DNA of 40,823 bases from DALYDP01 sp964541635 (GTDB lineage: Bacteria; Patescibacteriota; Gracilibacteria; Peribacterales; Peribacteraceae): assembly GCA_964541635.1 (NCBI GenBank), contig CAZIQM010000003.1:1-40823 (forward strand), in the 5' to 3' direction. The notes beneath the pieces were generated by a model, which made no database searches, was not told where the DNA came from, and worked only from the letters and a program-made list of their open reading frames with translations. Numbering within the stretch: position 1 is the first letter of the stretch; each line of letters opens with the position of its first letter. This document shows positions 1-8,286 of this stretch, piece by piece. The translations under genes were made by a program, and so were the position numbers.

Positions 1-358
1 TTTCCCGGGCGAATACTTCACCCTCAAGGTCAGCCAGATCGACGCGTCGTCGACCGACCGCGACGGCGTCTCGAAGTACCGCGTGCGCCTCGACTTCCTC
101 GACCAGAAGGAAAGCGAGCGCGTGAAACTCGGCATGACGGGCGACGCCATGATCATCACGGGCTTCACGAATGACGTCACGTACGTTCCCATCCGCTCGG
201 TCCTCGAGCGCGACGACGGCACGAAGTACGTCCGCGTCCTGAAGGACGGCGCCATCGAAGAACGCACCGTGCAAACGGGGATGGAAGGCGAAGGCAGCAC
301 GATCGAAACTCTCGGCGTCCAGGAAGGGGAAACCGTCATCGTCCTCGTCAAAGAATGA
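1..358 (+). CDS. Efflux periplasmic adaptor (HlyD/MacA family), 3' fragment
   Basis: Open from the window edge: the frame reads upstream of the first internal ATG (83) to base 2 without a stop, so this is the C-terminal 118 residues or so of a longer gene. The fragment has the beta-barrel/membrane-proximal pattern of HlyD/MacA adaptors: a stretch reading LGMTGDAMI, then a block ending VPIRSVLERDDGTKYVRVL, then the typical ending with VQTGMEGEGSTIETLGVQEGETVIV. In the family this protein links an inner-membrane ABC exporter to the outside. The stop codon overlaps the start of the ATPase gene (ATGA at 355-358), so the two are translationally coupled. The family call is good; the substrate is unknown. 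Confidence 0.85.
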   Translation, partial: FPGEYFTLKVSQIDASSTDRDGVSKYRVRLDFLDQKESERVKLGMTGDAMIITGFTNDVTYVPIRSVLERDDGTKYVRVLKDGAIEERTVQTGMEGEGSTIETLGVQEGETVIVLVKE

Positions 359-1101
359 TGAAGAACAACGACGCGCCGCTCATCAGCCTCAAGAACCTCA
401 CGAAGTCGTACGACAACGACGGCGTCGTGACGGACGTCCTCTTCGGTATCAACCTCGACATCAAGAAGGGCGAATTCGTCGCGATCATGGGCCCGTCGGG
501 TTCCGGCAAATCGACTCTCATGCACATCATCGGGTTCCTCGACAGCCAGACCACGGGTGATTACCTGTTCCAGGGCGAGCCCACGCTGGCGTTCGACGAC
601 GACGAACTCGCCAAGATCCGCGCCACGCGCGTGAGCTTCGTGTTCCAGGCGTTCAACCTCCTGCCGCGCACGACGGTGCTCCAGAACGTGCTCCTGCCGC
701 TCCTGTACCACCCGACGATTCCCGCGAAGGAGCGCATGACGCGCGCCCTTAACGCCATCGAAACGGTCGGGCTCACGCACCGCAAGGACTACCTCACGAG
801 CCAGCTCTCCGGCGGCCAGAAGCAGCGCGTCGCCATCGCGCGCGCCCTCGTGACCGATCCCGACGTCATCTTCGCCGACGAGCCGACGGGCAACCTCGAC
901 TCGACCTCCGGCGTGGCGGTCATGGAAGCGCTGCAGAAGCTGCACGCGGACGGCCACACGATCATCCTCGTCACCCACGAACGCACGACCGCCGAGCATG
1001 CCGAGCGCATCATCAAGATCCGCGACGGCCGCATCGAGAGCGACACGCGCGACTTCAAGCGCGTCATCGCGACGGAGAAGGAATCCGATTCCCTCAAGTA
1101 A
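355..1101 (+). CDS. ABC transporter ATP-binding protein, LolD/MacB type
   Basis: A 248-residue ATPase that would power the two permeases downstream. Walker A is GPSGSGKST at residues 46-54, the signature LSGGQ is at 151-155, and Walker B with the catalytic glutamate is IFADEP around D175-E176, followed by TGNLD, which is characteristic of the LolD/MacB/FtsE branch. The H-loop histidine lies in VTHE. The gene starts with two consecutive ATGs (355 and 358); the first overlaps the adaptor stop. It is followed by the first permease after 3 bases. Sequence gives the family firmly. Whether it exports a peptide, drug or lipoprotein cannot be told. Confidence 0.93.
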   Translation: MMKNNDAPLISLKNLTKSYDNDGVVTDVLFGINLDIKKGEFVAIMGPSGSGKSTLMHIIGFLDSQTTGDYLFQGEPTLAFDDDELAKIRATRVSFVFQAFNLLPRTTVLQNVLLPLLYHPTIPAKERMTRALNAIETVGLTHRKDYLTSQLSGGQKQRVAIARALVTDPDVIFADEPTGNLDSTSGVAVMEALQKLHADGHTIILVTHERTTAEHAERIIKIRDGRIESDTRDFKRVIATEKESDSLK

Positions 1102-1104
1102 CCC

Positions 1105-2328
1105 ATGAGGATCGCCGATACCCTCACCGCCGCCGCCAGGGGAGTGTCGGGCAACCCGACGCGGTCGCTGCTGACGATGCTCGGCATCATCATCGGCGTC
1201 GGCGCCGTGGTGCTCATGAGTTCCGTCGGCCAGAGCATGACGGGCGTCATTTTAAGCCAGATCAGCAGCCTCGGCCCGAAGAGCATGGTCATTTTCCCGG
1301 GCCAGGAAGGCGGCGCGGGCCAGATCGCCGCCGGACACGACAGCCTCACGTTCGACGACCTCAACGAACTCGAGAAGCTCTCGTCGATCGAAAGCGTCGC
1401 CCCGCTCATTTTCATCAGCGGGCGCGTGAGCTACGGGCGCGAGGAAGCGTCCTCGCAGGTCATGGGCGTGACGCCGGAATTTTTCTCGAACCAAACCATC
1501 GTGGCGACCGAGGGGCGGATCATCGGCCCGGAAGACAACGATGCCGCCGCGTCCGTCGCGGTGCTCGGTCCGGACGCCAAGGAAAAACTCTTCGGCCAGC
1601 AAGACCCGATCGGCAAACGCATCAAGATCGGCGAGAACCACTACGCCGTCATCGGCGTGACCAAAGCGCTCGGCTCGCAGTTCTTCCAGAACGCGGACGA
1701 CCGCATCTACGTGCCGTTCACCAAAGCCAGGCAAGTCACCGGCCAGAAGTACCTGAACCAGGTCACCATGCTCGCGACCGATTCGTTCGACCTCGCGTTC
1801 GCCGACGTGAAGTTCCTGCTCAGGCGCCAACACGGCATCGACAACCCGACCGATGACCCGAAGAAAGACGATTTCGTCACGCACTCGTCCGCGGAAGCCG
1901 CGACGATCCTCGGGTCGGTGTCGCTCGGCCTCACGCTTTTCATCACCACCGTCGCCGCCATCTCGCTCCTCGTGGGCGGCATCGGCATCATGAACATCAT
2001 GCTCGTGTCCGTGTCCGAACGGACGCGCGAAATCGGCCTGCGCAAGGCGATCGGCGCGCGCAAGCAGGACATCCTCCTGCAGTTCCTGCTCGAGGCCATT
2101 TTCCTCACGCTGCTCGGCGGCCTCATCGGCCTCGCGTGCGGCGTGCTCCTCGCGTTCGTCATCGCGATCTTCGCGCAAACGGTCCTTTCCACGTATTCCT
2201 TCGCCGTGTCGGTGCCGTCGGTGGTCGTGTCGGTCATGATGGCCGGCTTCACCGGCATCATCTTCGGCGTCTCGCCCGCGCGCAAAGCGTCCGAACTCAA
2301 GCCGATCGAAGCCCTCCGTTACGAATAA
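1105..2328 (+). CDS. ABC transporter permease, MacB/FtsX type (copy 1)
   Basis: A 407-residue permease with MacB architecture. There is one transmembrane helix near residues 22-42, a large extracytoplasmic MacB_PCD-like domain, and three C-terminal helices. The family hallmark GGIGIMNIMLVSVSERTREIGLRKAIGA lies at the cytoplasmic side of helix 2 (only part of it is quoted in other entries). The C-terminus ends ARKASELKPIEALRYE, the usual FtsX-family ending. Its last base is shared with the start codon of the second permease. The two permeases are clear paralogues, so the exporter is probably a heterodimer served by one ATPase. This is inference from gene order. Confidence 0.92.
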   Translation: MRIADTLTAAARGVSGNPTRSLLTMLGIIIGVGAVVLMSSVGQSMTGVILSQISSLGPKSMVIFPGQEGGAGQIAAGHDSLTFDDLNELEKLSSIESVAPLIFISGRVSYGREEASSQVMGVTPEFFSNQTIVATEGRIIGPEDNDAAASVAVLGPDAKEKLFGQQDPIGKRIKIGENHYAVIGVTKALGSQFFQNADDRIYVPFTKARQVTGQKYLNQVTMLATDSFDLAFADVKFLLRRQHGIDNPTDDPKKDDFVTHSSAEAATILGSVSLGLTLFITTVAAISLLVGGIGIMNIMLVSVSERTREIGLRKAIGARKQDILLQFLLEAIFLTLLGGLIGLACGVLLAFVIAIFAQTVLSTYSFAVSVPSVVVSVMMAGFTGIIFGVSPARKASELKPIEALRYE

Positions 2329-3542
2329 TGCTCACCCGCGACCTCATCCAATCGGCCACAGCAGGACTCACCGCCAACAAGGGCCGGGCGTTCCTCACGA
2401 TGCTCGGCGTCATCATCGGCGTCGCGTCGGTCGTGCTCATGGTGTCGATGGGCCGCAGTTTCCAGAACTACATCCTCACGCAGATCGAATCCGTCGGCAC
2501 CAACATGGTCGAGGTGATCCCGACCGGTCTCCAGAAGTTCGGCGGCAACCTGGAATCGATCACGTTCGAGGACTACGAGGCCGTGAGCAAACTCTCGACG
2601 GTCGAACGCACCACGCCGATCATCCTCATTTCCAAGACGGTGAGTTACGGGAACGAAGAGGTGTCGCCGATGGTGTTCGGCGCGTACCCCGTCTTCGCGG
2701 CCAACTACGGCCTCGTGCTCGGCGAGGGGCGCATGATCGACGATTCCGACGACGACGGCGCGCGCTCGGTGGTCGTCATCGGCCCGAAGACGGCCGAAGA
2801 CCTGTTCGGCAACGTGGATCCGCTCGGCAAACGCATCGACGTGGGCGGCAACTCGCTCACGATCGTCGGCGTCTTCTCGTCGAAAGGATCGGCGCTCACG
2901 GAGGATTTCGACAAGCTCCTGCTCGTCCCGTTCTCCACCGCCAGGTCCATCAGCGGCCAGAAGCACCTGAGCTTCATCAACATGCGCGCCGTCGGCGACC
3001 CGGATCTCGCGGTGCAGGACGTGAAATCGGTGCTGCGCCAGCGCCACCGCATCGACAACCCCACGGACGATCCGGACAAGGACGACTTCATCGCCCGTTC
3101 CGCCGAGCAAGTGACGGCCATCGTCGGTTCGGTCACGCTCGGGCTCACCGTGTTCCTCTCGCTCGTCGCGGCGATCTCGCTGCTCGTGGGAGGCATCGGC
3201 ATCATGAACATCATGCTCGTGTCGGTGACGGAGCGGACGCAGGAAATCGGCCTGCGCAAAGCGATCGGCGCGAAGAAAAAGGACATCTTGTGGCAGTTCC
3301 TGCTCGAATCCGTTTCGCTGACCCTCACGGGCGGCATCATCGGCATCGTCATCGGCGTGTCGTTCGGGTGGTTGCTCTCGAAAGTGGCCGACAAGGTCCT
3401 CGGCGGGTTCGATTTCGTCCTCAGCGGCACCGCGATTATCCTCGCGCTCGCGATGGCCATCGGCACGGGTCTCGTCTTCGGCCTGTACCCCGCGCGGAAA
3501 GCCGCCAACCTCCACCCGATCGAGGCGCTCCGGTTCGAGTGA
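2328..3542 (+). CDS. ABC transporter permease, MacB/FtsX type (copy 2)
   Basis: A 404-residue paralogue of the preceding permease. The start is ATG 2328, overlapping the upstream stop as TAATG; the longer upstream reading is out of register with the permease fold and overlaps gene 1. It keeps the same plan: helix 1 near residues 20-40, extracytoplasmic domain, GGIGIMNIMLVSVTERTQEI motif, and an ending of ARKAANLHPIEALRFE. Both copies share an unusual acidic segment, DNPTDDP followed by KDDF, in the extracytoplasmic domain just before helix 2. This supports a local duplication. It is the last gene of the efflux operon and is followed after 3 bases by a convergent gene. Confidence 0.92.
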   Translation: MLTRDLIQSATAGLTANKGRAFLTMLGVIIGVASVVLMVSMGRSFQNYILTQIESVGTNMVEVIPTGLQKFGGNLESITFEDYEAVSKLSTVERTTPIILISKTVSYGNEEVSPMVFGAYPVFAANYGLVLGEGRMIDDSDDDGARSVVVIGPKTAEDLFGNVDPLGKRIDVGGNSLTIVGVFSSKGSALTEDFDKLLLVPFSTARSISGQKHLSFINMRAVGDPDLAVQDVKSVLRQRHRIDNPTDDPDKDDFIARSAEQVTAIVGSVTLGLTVFLSLVAAISLLVGGIGIMNIMLVSVTERTQEIGLRKAIGAKKKDILWQFLLESVSLTLTGGIIGIVIGVSFGWLLSKVADKVLGGFDFVLSGTAIILALAMAIGTGLVFGLYPARKAANLHPIEALRFE

Positions 3543-3545
3543 GGA

Positions 3546-3860
3546 TCATTCCATCTGCGCGAAGCACGCTTCGACGAAGGGTTTGTCTTGCTCGTACTCC
3601 GACGCTTCGGGGCGCGTGATCATGAGCCAGTTCTTCATCACGCCGTCGCCGGGGTTGAAGTGCGCGTACACGGCCGGATCGGTTTTGATTTTTTGCAGCA
3701 CGATTTTCGGGTGGCACTTGATGCCGAGCGCGTCCTCGTAAAGGAACGCGAACATCTTCTTCCCTTTGTACCACGACGGGCATCCGAACGTTTTCTTTTG
3801 GGGCAGGCCCAGCTCGTAGCCGAACCAGCGTTCGCCGAGGTCGAGGAGGTCGTCGCGCAT
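3546..3860 (-). CDS. TfoX N-terminal-like / YjbR-like small protein
   Basis: A 104-residue protein. The order of a KKTFGCPSWYKGKKMFAFLY block, then GIKCHP, then a GDGVMKNWLMI block resembles TfoX_N (Sxy) domains, which typically show FGG...GKMFA...MKGY. YjbR/MmcQ-like folds are an alternative. TfoX proteins of other bacteria act in competence regulation, but stand-alone TfoX_N proteins are widespread and of unknown role, so I infer no function. The ATG at 3860 is preceded by TAGGAT and 6 bases, the leaderless pattern; that -10 overlaps the stop of the cfa-like gene upstream. Confidence 0.6.
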   Translation of the reverse strand: MRDDLLDLGERWFGYELGLPQKKTFGCPSWYKGKKMFAFLYEDALGIKCHPKIVLQKIKTDPAVYAHFNPGDGVMKNWLMITRPEASEYEQDKPFVEACFAQME

Positions 3861-3869
3861 GCAGATATC

Positions 3870-4994
3870 CTACCGCACGGGCGCGAACCCGCCGCGGATG
3901 CCGTAGGGCGACAGCACCAGCTGCCACAGCTGGATGTTGCGCGACCGGAATGATCCCGCGCAACAGAGGAGGTAGTACCGGAACATGCGTTCGAACCGCT
4001 CGCCGTAGCGCTCCCGGAATTTCGGCCACGCGGCGGCGAAATTCGCGTGCCACGCGAGTAGTGTTTTGTCGTAGTAGGCGCCGAAGTTGTGCCAGTCTTC
4101 GATCACGAAGCGCGTGTCGATCGCGTGCGCCATCGCCGCTTGCCCCGGCAGCGCAGAGTTCGGGAAGATGTGCGCTTCCAGCCAGGGGTCTTCCGAGACC
4201 GCGTCGGCGCCGATCGTGTGGAGCAGGAAGCGTCCGTCCGGCTTGAGAAGCGAGCGGGCCTTCTCCATGTACGTGACGTAGTTTTTCGCGCCGACGTGCT
4301 CGAACATGCCGACGGACACGATTTTGTCGAACTGCCCCTCCATGTCGCGGTAGTCGCATTTCACGATGTCCACGGGCAAACCGGCGGTGAACGATCGGGC
4401 GAACGCGATTTGCTCGTCGCTGATGTTGATGCCCGTGACGCGGCACCCATGGTGTTCCGCGAGGTATTTCGCGAGCCCGCCCCAGCCGCAGCCGATGTCG
4501 AGCACCCTTTCGCCCGGCTTCACGTCCAACTTCCGCGCGATGAGGTCGAGTTTTTGGCGTTGCGCCGTCGCGAGATCGTCGGTGTCCTTGAAGTACCCGC
4601 AGGAGTACTGACGGTAGGGATCGAGCATCGCGCCGTAGAACTCGTTGCCCAGGTCGTAGTGCTCCTTCGCGACTTTCGTCGCCTTGCGCCGGGTTTGCTG
4701 GTTGAACATCCGCACGCGCAGGATGTGCGCGACCTGGCGCAATTGGGTGGGCAAGTGGCTGCCGATCCTCGCCCTGAGCACCCGGTCGAAGAACCCGTCG
4801 AGCGCGTCGCAGTCCCACCAGCCGTCCATGTACGAATCCCCGAGGCCGAGGGATCCTTCCGCGAGGATGCGGTCGAACAGCCGTTCGTCGTGCACGCGGA
4901 TGTCCCACGGTCGGTCGCCGTCGACGCGTACGTCGGCGCCCGCGAGCAGCGGCTCCAGGAACGATCGGCCCGTGTCGGTGGCGGCGTGTTTCAT
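3870..4994 (-). CDS. cfa: Cyclopropane-fatty-acyl-phospholipid synthase family methyltransferase
   Basis: A 374-residue protein, close to the usual CFA synthase length of about 380. CFA synthases transfer a methylene from SAM to the double bond of membrane phospholipid acyl chains. Visible features are an N-terminal lipid-binding-like part, YDLGNEFYGAMLDPYRQYSCGYF, the SAM motif DIGCGWGG starting at D166, GINISDEQ, and FEHVG, all in CFA order. I place the start at ATG 4994 (MKHAATDTG) rather than 5045, because a TATACT -10 box lies at 5010-5005, inside the longer reading. Related SAM-dependent mycolate-type modifying enzymes cannot be excluded, but the family is firm. The product may alter membrane lipids acquired from a host; that is speculation. 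Confidence 0.9.
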   Translation of the reverse strand: MKHAATDTGRSFLEPLLAGADVRVDGDRPWDIRVHDERLFDRILAEGSLGLGDSYMDGWWDCDALDGFFDRVLRARIGSHLPTQLRQVAHILRVRMFNQQTRRKATKVAKEHYDLGNEFYGAMLDPYRQYSCGYFKDTDDLATAQRQKLDLIARKLDVKPGERVLDIGCGWGGLAKYLAEHHGCRVTGINISDEQIAFARSFTAGLPVDIVKCDYRDMEGQFDKIVSVGMFEHVGAKNYVTYMEKARSLLKPDGRFLLHTIGADAVSEDPWLEAHIFPNSALPGQAAMAHAIDTRFVIEDWHNFGAYYDKTLLAWHANFAAAWPKFRERYGERFERMFRYYLLCCAGSFRSRNIQLWQLVLSPYGIRGGFAPVR

Positions 4995-5044
4995 GCGAAG
5001 GGAAAGTATACACCCGTCGACGGACGAAGCGCCCGAACATGACA

Positions 5045-5069
5045 AAACGGGCCCCCCGAGGGGTTCCCG
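5045..5069 (-). terminator. Rho-independent terminator of the 5120-5806 gene
   Basis: Read on the minus strand, CGGG-AA-CCC(C) pairs with (G)GGG-GG-CCCG around a small loop, followed by TTTTG. It sits 50 bases past the stop of the TPR-like gene and just before the cfa promoter, separating the two transcripts. Confidence 0.65.
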
Positions 5070-5119
5070 TCGTCGTTGCCAACTCCTCGCGGGGCTGGCC
5101 GATGGTTGATCCGAACGCC

Positions 5120-5806
5120 TTACGGCTTCGCGGAGAACGCGTGGAGCTCCTGTCCGAAATCGGCTTCGAGTTCCGCGAAGACGTCACAGTCGACGCCGCA
5201 TTCCTCGGGGTCCGTCCCGACGAAGAAGTCGGGAAAGTCCTTCCGCAATTTCGCCAGTTGCTGTGCCGCCGCGAGCAATTCCGCCCGGGGCGCCTTCGTC
5301 ATCTTGAGGCGGCCGTAGAACTGGAACCGGTGCCGCGCGGCGGCCTGCCAATGCGCGAGCGCGTCGGCGACCTGGCCCCGTTTCTTCAGCCACTTCGCGA
5401 CGTTGTAGTTCAGGTGGCCGAGCGCTTCGTCGCGTTCGCCGTCCGGAAGTTTCAAGGCCACCTCCGCCGCGCGCTGGAACAGTCCGGGGACTTTCGCGTC
5501 GTTCGGCGGGCCCGCGTTGCGGGCGCACAGGAGCATGTAGTTCGGTAGGTAGAACTCCAGTTCCGGCGTGATGGGATCCACGACGCTGAATGCCGACAGG
5601 AGATCGATCCAGATGATCGCGTCATTCGTGTTGGCCTTCACGGCGTAGCTGTACCGCAGAACCGTTTCAAGGAACGTGAATTGCGGATCCACTTCCGATT
5701 GGGGGTCTACCGTCCTCAGGTCATCCAAGGCTTGGCGTAGTGTTCCTTGGCTGATGAGGCTTTGGCGGATGCGGACGAGTTCGCGCAAGTCGAGCATGTT
5801 GCTCAT
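5120..5806 (-). CDS. TPR-like protein of unknown function
   Basis: A 228-residue soluble protein without a signal peptide. It is mostly helical, with paired helices such as LNYNVAKWLKKRGQVADALAHWQAAA (near residues 140-165) that fit a tetratricopeptide repeat. I do not recognise a family. Its 5' region differs from most genes here: ATG 5806 is preceded by GGAG (a Shine-Dalgarno sequence 8 bases before the start) and by a leader of about 75 bases from a distinct promoter. It also has its own terminator. It is therefore a monocistronic, independently regulated unit. TPR proteins mostly mediate protein contacts; no partner is evident. Confidence 0.75.
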   Translation of the reverse strand: MSNMLDLRELVRIRQSLISQGTLRQALDDLRTVDPQSEVDPQFTFLETVLRYSYAVKANTNDAIIWIDLLSAFSVVDPITPELEFYLPNYMLLCARNAGPPNDAKVPGLFQRAAEVALKLPDGERDEALGHLNYNVAKWLKKRGQVADALAHWQAAARHRFQFYGRLKMTKAPRAELLAAAQQLAKLRKDFPDFFVGTDPEECGVDCDVFAELEADFGQELHAFSAKP

Positions 5807-5889
5807 GCCATATTCTCCGTGGTGATGTGGAAGAACGGTCGGATCGGGGATTCACCCTTTTCGAACGTTCCGGGGTGAAATCCGGACAT

Positions 5890-5917
5890 AGTATACAATA
5901 TAAGAAAATATTATCAA
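5890..5917 (-). promoter_or_regulatory. Sigma70-type promoter for the TPR-like gene
   Basis: In a strikingly AT-rich patch, the minus strand reads TTGATA (5917-5912), a 16-base spacer, then TATACT (5895-5890). A start near 5883 would give a leader of about 75 bases. A second possible -35, TTGACG, lies a few bases upstream. Confidence 0.6.
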
Positions 5918-5955
5918 TATTCGTCAAATAGCCCCGATCGGCGATCGAAGACCAA

Positions 5956-6040
5956 TGGTGGGCCGGGAGGGACTCGAACCCCCGGAGCCGTGAGGCACCG
6001 CGTCTACAGCGCGGCGGAATTGCCACTATCCGACCGACCC
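5956..6040 (-). tRNA. tRNA-Tyr (GTA)
   Basis: An 85-base tRNA including an encoded CCA. The acceptor stem GGGTCGG pairs with CCGGCCC. The anticodon stem-loop is CCGCG-CTGTAGA-CGCGG with anticodon GTA. There is a long variable arm typical of bacterial tRNA-Tyr, and the T-arm is GGGGG-TTCGAGT-CCCTC. Discriminator base A is followed by CCA. It lies 50 bases past the end of the cupredoxin-like gene on the same strand. Confidence 0.95.
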
Positions 6041-6090
6041 ACGTGAAAAAGCCCGCAGAGCGTACCGTCGGGACGTCCGGTTTGCAACGA

Positions 6091-6903
6091 TCAAACCTTC
6101 CGGAAGGCGCCCATCGTGGCCACGTAGAGCGCGGCGACGCTGCATCCGAGCACGATCCAGACCGCCGGACCGCTGTCCGCTTGCTTCGTTGGCTTGTGTT
6201 CGGTGACGCCCGGTTTCCTCGACGAGCTCGATTTCGCGCCCACGACGTGCGGGTTCACCGCGATGACGTTCGCGCCCACCGGGCTCGGCCCGACGGAGCT
6301 CGATTGCTGCGTGGGGAAGGGGACCGCGGACAAGGACGACGATTGCGCGATCGGCGCGGCGGACGACGTGACGGGCGCGAGCGACGTCGCCGAAGCGACC
6401 GACGACTGGCTCGATGCCGCGCCCCCCGTCGCGGAAATAACGATCTGGCCGCTGAAGTCGGGGGAGGTTTGCGAGATGTAGTCGTACGTTCCTTCGGGTG
6501 CGCCCGCCGGCGCCGTGTAGAAGGCGTCGTCGTTCGGGAACACGCTCGGCGTGCTGAACGGCTTTCCGTCGGACGTCGGGAGCGTGGTCGACGTCAGGAC
6601 GTGGGGGATTTGATCGTCGTTCACCCAACGTATCGTTTGCCCCGGCTTGATCGTGGCAGGGGTGGGATCGGGTCCGTCCTGCTTGAGGTGCACGGTGACG
6701 TCCGGCGTGGGGTTCGTGAGCTGGCCGATGAGGTCGCCGAGGCCGCCGAACGAATAGGCGACGGCGCCGACCATGAGGGCGATGCCCACGGCTGCCGCCG
6801 GCGCGCGCGACACGCGGATCGGGCGGCGGTCATCCGTTTTCGCGCGGACGGGAACGATCTGCTCGTCCTCGGTGGATTGCCAGTGCGGATGCATGGGCGT
6901 CAT
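6091..6903 (-). CDS. Membrane protein with a copper-ligand-less cupredoxin domain
   Basis: 270 residues. A cytoplasmic N-terminus is followed by a helix at about 36-55 and a cupredoxin-like domain at about 68-157. A Ser/Pro-rich linker and a second helix near the C-terminus (AVWIVLGCSVAALYVATMG) complete it. The domain aligns with plastocyanin-type proteins: TIKPGQTIRWVNDDQIPHV keeps the first ligand, H101. The later block YDYISQTSPDFSGQI has S144, S147 and F150 where Cys, His and Met normally bind copper. Copper binding is therefore unlikely, and the fold probably serves a structural or binding role. Start ATG 6903 overlaps the stop of the cohesin-like gene (ATGA), so the two are coupled; the ATG at 6930 is less likely. 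Confidence 0.78.
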   Translation of the reverse strand: MTPMHPHWQSTEDEQIVPVRAKTDDRRPIRVSRAPAAAVGIALMVGAVAYSFGGLGDLIGQLTNPTPDVTVHLKQDGPDPTPATIKPGQTIRWVNDDQIPHVLTSTTLPTSDGKPFSTPSVFPNDDAFYTAPAGAPEGTYDYISQTSPDFSGQIVISATGGAASSQSSVASATSLAPVTSSAAPIAQSSSLSAVPFPTQQSSSVGPSPVGANVIAVNPHVVGAKSSSSRKPGVTEHKPTKQADSGPAVWIVLGCSVAALYVATMGAFRKV

Positions 6904-8267
6904 CGGGGAAGGGCGGAACTGGCCGTCCATTGGCGGCGGAAGGCGAAGGCCGTGCCGAGGACCGCGGAGACGCCGACCATGGCGGCGACCCAGGATCCCG
7001 GTCCGGATTCACCCGACACCGAACCGTCGGTGTAGGGGGCGTTGCCCTGCGGGCCTTCGATCAGGTTGCCGGACAAGGGCGACGTCGACGTCGCGGGATT
7101 GCCGATCGTGACGGCCACTTCCTGGCTGAAGTCGCTCTCGGCGCCCGAAGCGTTCACGGCGCGGACGGCGAAGTAGTAGGTCATGCCGACAGGCAACGCG
7201 CGGATCGTCACGGTTTGCGCTTCCTTGTCGACGCTGCGCTGCTGGAGGTAGCGGCCGGAGATGGAGCCGTAGTAGAGCTTGTAGCCGGTCACTTCGGCGG
7301 AGGGCAGCGGGTTCCACGCGAGGAAGGCGGAGCTGCCTTCGGTGGTCACGCGCAGGGCTTGCACTTGGAGCTTCGAGAACACGACCGGCGCCGCCGGGAC
7401 CGACGACGAGGAAGACGACGCCGAGGAGACGGCGGGCTTCGAGGAGGTCGCGGCGGTCGACGAGGGAGCGGACGATGCCGGCGCGGACGAGACCGCCGGC
7501 GCGGCGGAGGACGCCGTGGCGCCCGTGGAGGTCGCGACGACCGGGACGACCGGGACGACCGAGGCGACGGACGAGGCGGAGGAGCCCGACGCGGCGAAGC
7601 GGACGGCGAGCGCGCCCTGGACCGCGGAGGCGACGTTACGTTCCTTGTCGCCGTCTTTCGCGAACGCGCCCGTGTGGGCGGTGTCGGCTGCGATGGCGTC
7701 GTAGTACGAGAGGACCGTGCCGTTCGCCGGGACGGATTTCACCGTGAGGGTGATGCGCGCCAGGACGACTTTTTCGTCTTTCACCGGTTCCGTCGAGGAA
7801 GCGCTGACCTTGATGTAGTTGTCGGCGCTGGAGAAATCGCCTTCGCCCGGGACCGGAACGGCGAACGCCTTCGACAGTTCGAGCGTCTTCCCTTCGAGGA
7901 CGTTCGAATCGTAGCCGATCCACACGCGGTAGCGCGTGATCGCTTCCTTCTTGGGATTGTGCATCACGAGGTCCATGTCGAGCGTGTCGCCCACTTTCAG
8001 GACCGGCGTTTGCTTGCTCAGGGGGTCGCGCACCTCATAGCTGGGGCACGGCAAGGCGGAACCTTCCGTCAGGACCGTGATGCCGTCGATCTGCGGGATC
8101 TCGCCGCCGAACGTTTCGCTCGCGGCCGCGTGGTCGGCGTCGACGCAGTGCGGGCGCAGCTCGAACACGGTTTCGCCGGGCGTTTGCGCCGAGGCCGCCG
8201 CGGGGGCGAGCGGGAGCAACGCCACGAGGGCGGAGAGGCCGAGCCGGAGCGCGTGGGTGTGTTTCAT
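6900..8267 (-). CDS. Exported cohesin-like + FN3 surface protein with C-terminal membrane anchor
   Basis: 455 residues. Signal peptide 1-27 (ending AASA/Q) is followed by a domain at about 85-225 with the cohesin-type pattern LKVGDTLDMDLVMHNP...GYDSNVLEG. Next come a Ser/Ala-rich linker with a Ser run, a fibronectin type III domain at about 305-395 (SAFLAWNPLPSAEVTGYKLYYG ... YYFAVRAVNASGAES), and a C-terminal helix with an RR tail. Cohesins bind dockerins, and a dockerin gene lies 19 bases upstream, so the pair may assemble outside the cell. ATG 8267 is preferred because the reading upstream overlaps the dockerin gene and a CA-rich spacer. No LPXTG motif is visible; anchoring is by the helix. 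Confidence is good for architecture, moderate for cohesin identity. Confidence 0.78.
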   Translation of the reverse strand: MKHTHALRLGLSALVALLPLAPAAASAQTPGETVFELRPHCVDADHAAASETFGGEIPQIDGITVLTEGSALPCPSYEVRDPLSKQTPVLKVGDTLDMDLVMHNPKKEAITRYRVWIGYDSNVLEGKTLELSKAFAVPVPGEGDFSSADNYIKVSASSTEPVKDEKVVLARITLTVKSVPANGTVLSYYDAIAADTAHTGAFAKDGDKERNVASAVQGALAVRFAASGSSASSVASVVPVVPVVATSTGATASSAAPAVSSAPASSAPSSTAATSSKPAVSSASSSSSSVPAAPVVFSKLQVQALRVTTEGSSAFLAWNPLPSAEVTGYKLYYGSISGRYLQQRSVDKEAQTVTIRALPVGMTYYFAVRAVNASGAESDFSQEVAVTIGNPATSTSPLSGNLIEGPQGNAPYTDGSVSGESGPGSWVAAMVGVSAVLGTAFAFRRQWTASSALPR

Positions 8268-8286
8268 TGTGTGTGCGTGTGTGTTG

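Noticed and set aside
2136..2327. Upstream extension of the second permease
   Set aside because: Overlaps the first permease in another frame; ATG 2328 starts directly at the conserved N-terminus.
1252..3515. Long minus-strand frames opposite the MacB-type permeases
   Set aside because: Arg/His/Asp/Glu-rich shadow frames; the plus strand holds the conserved permease motifs.
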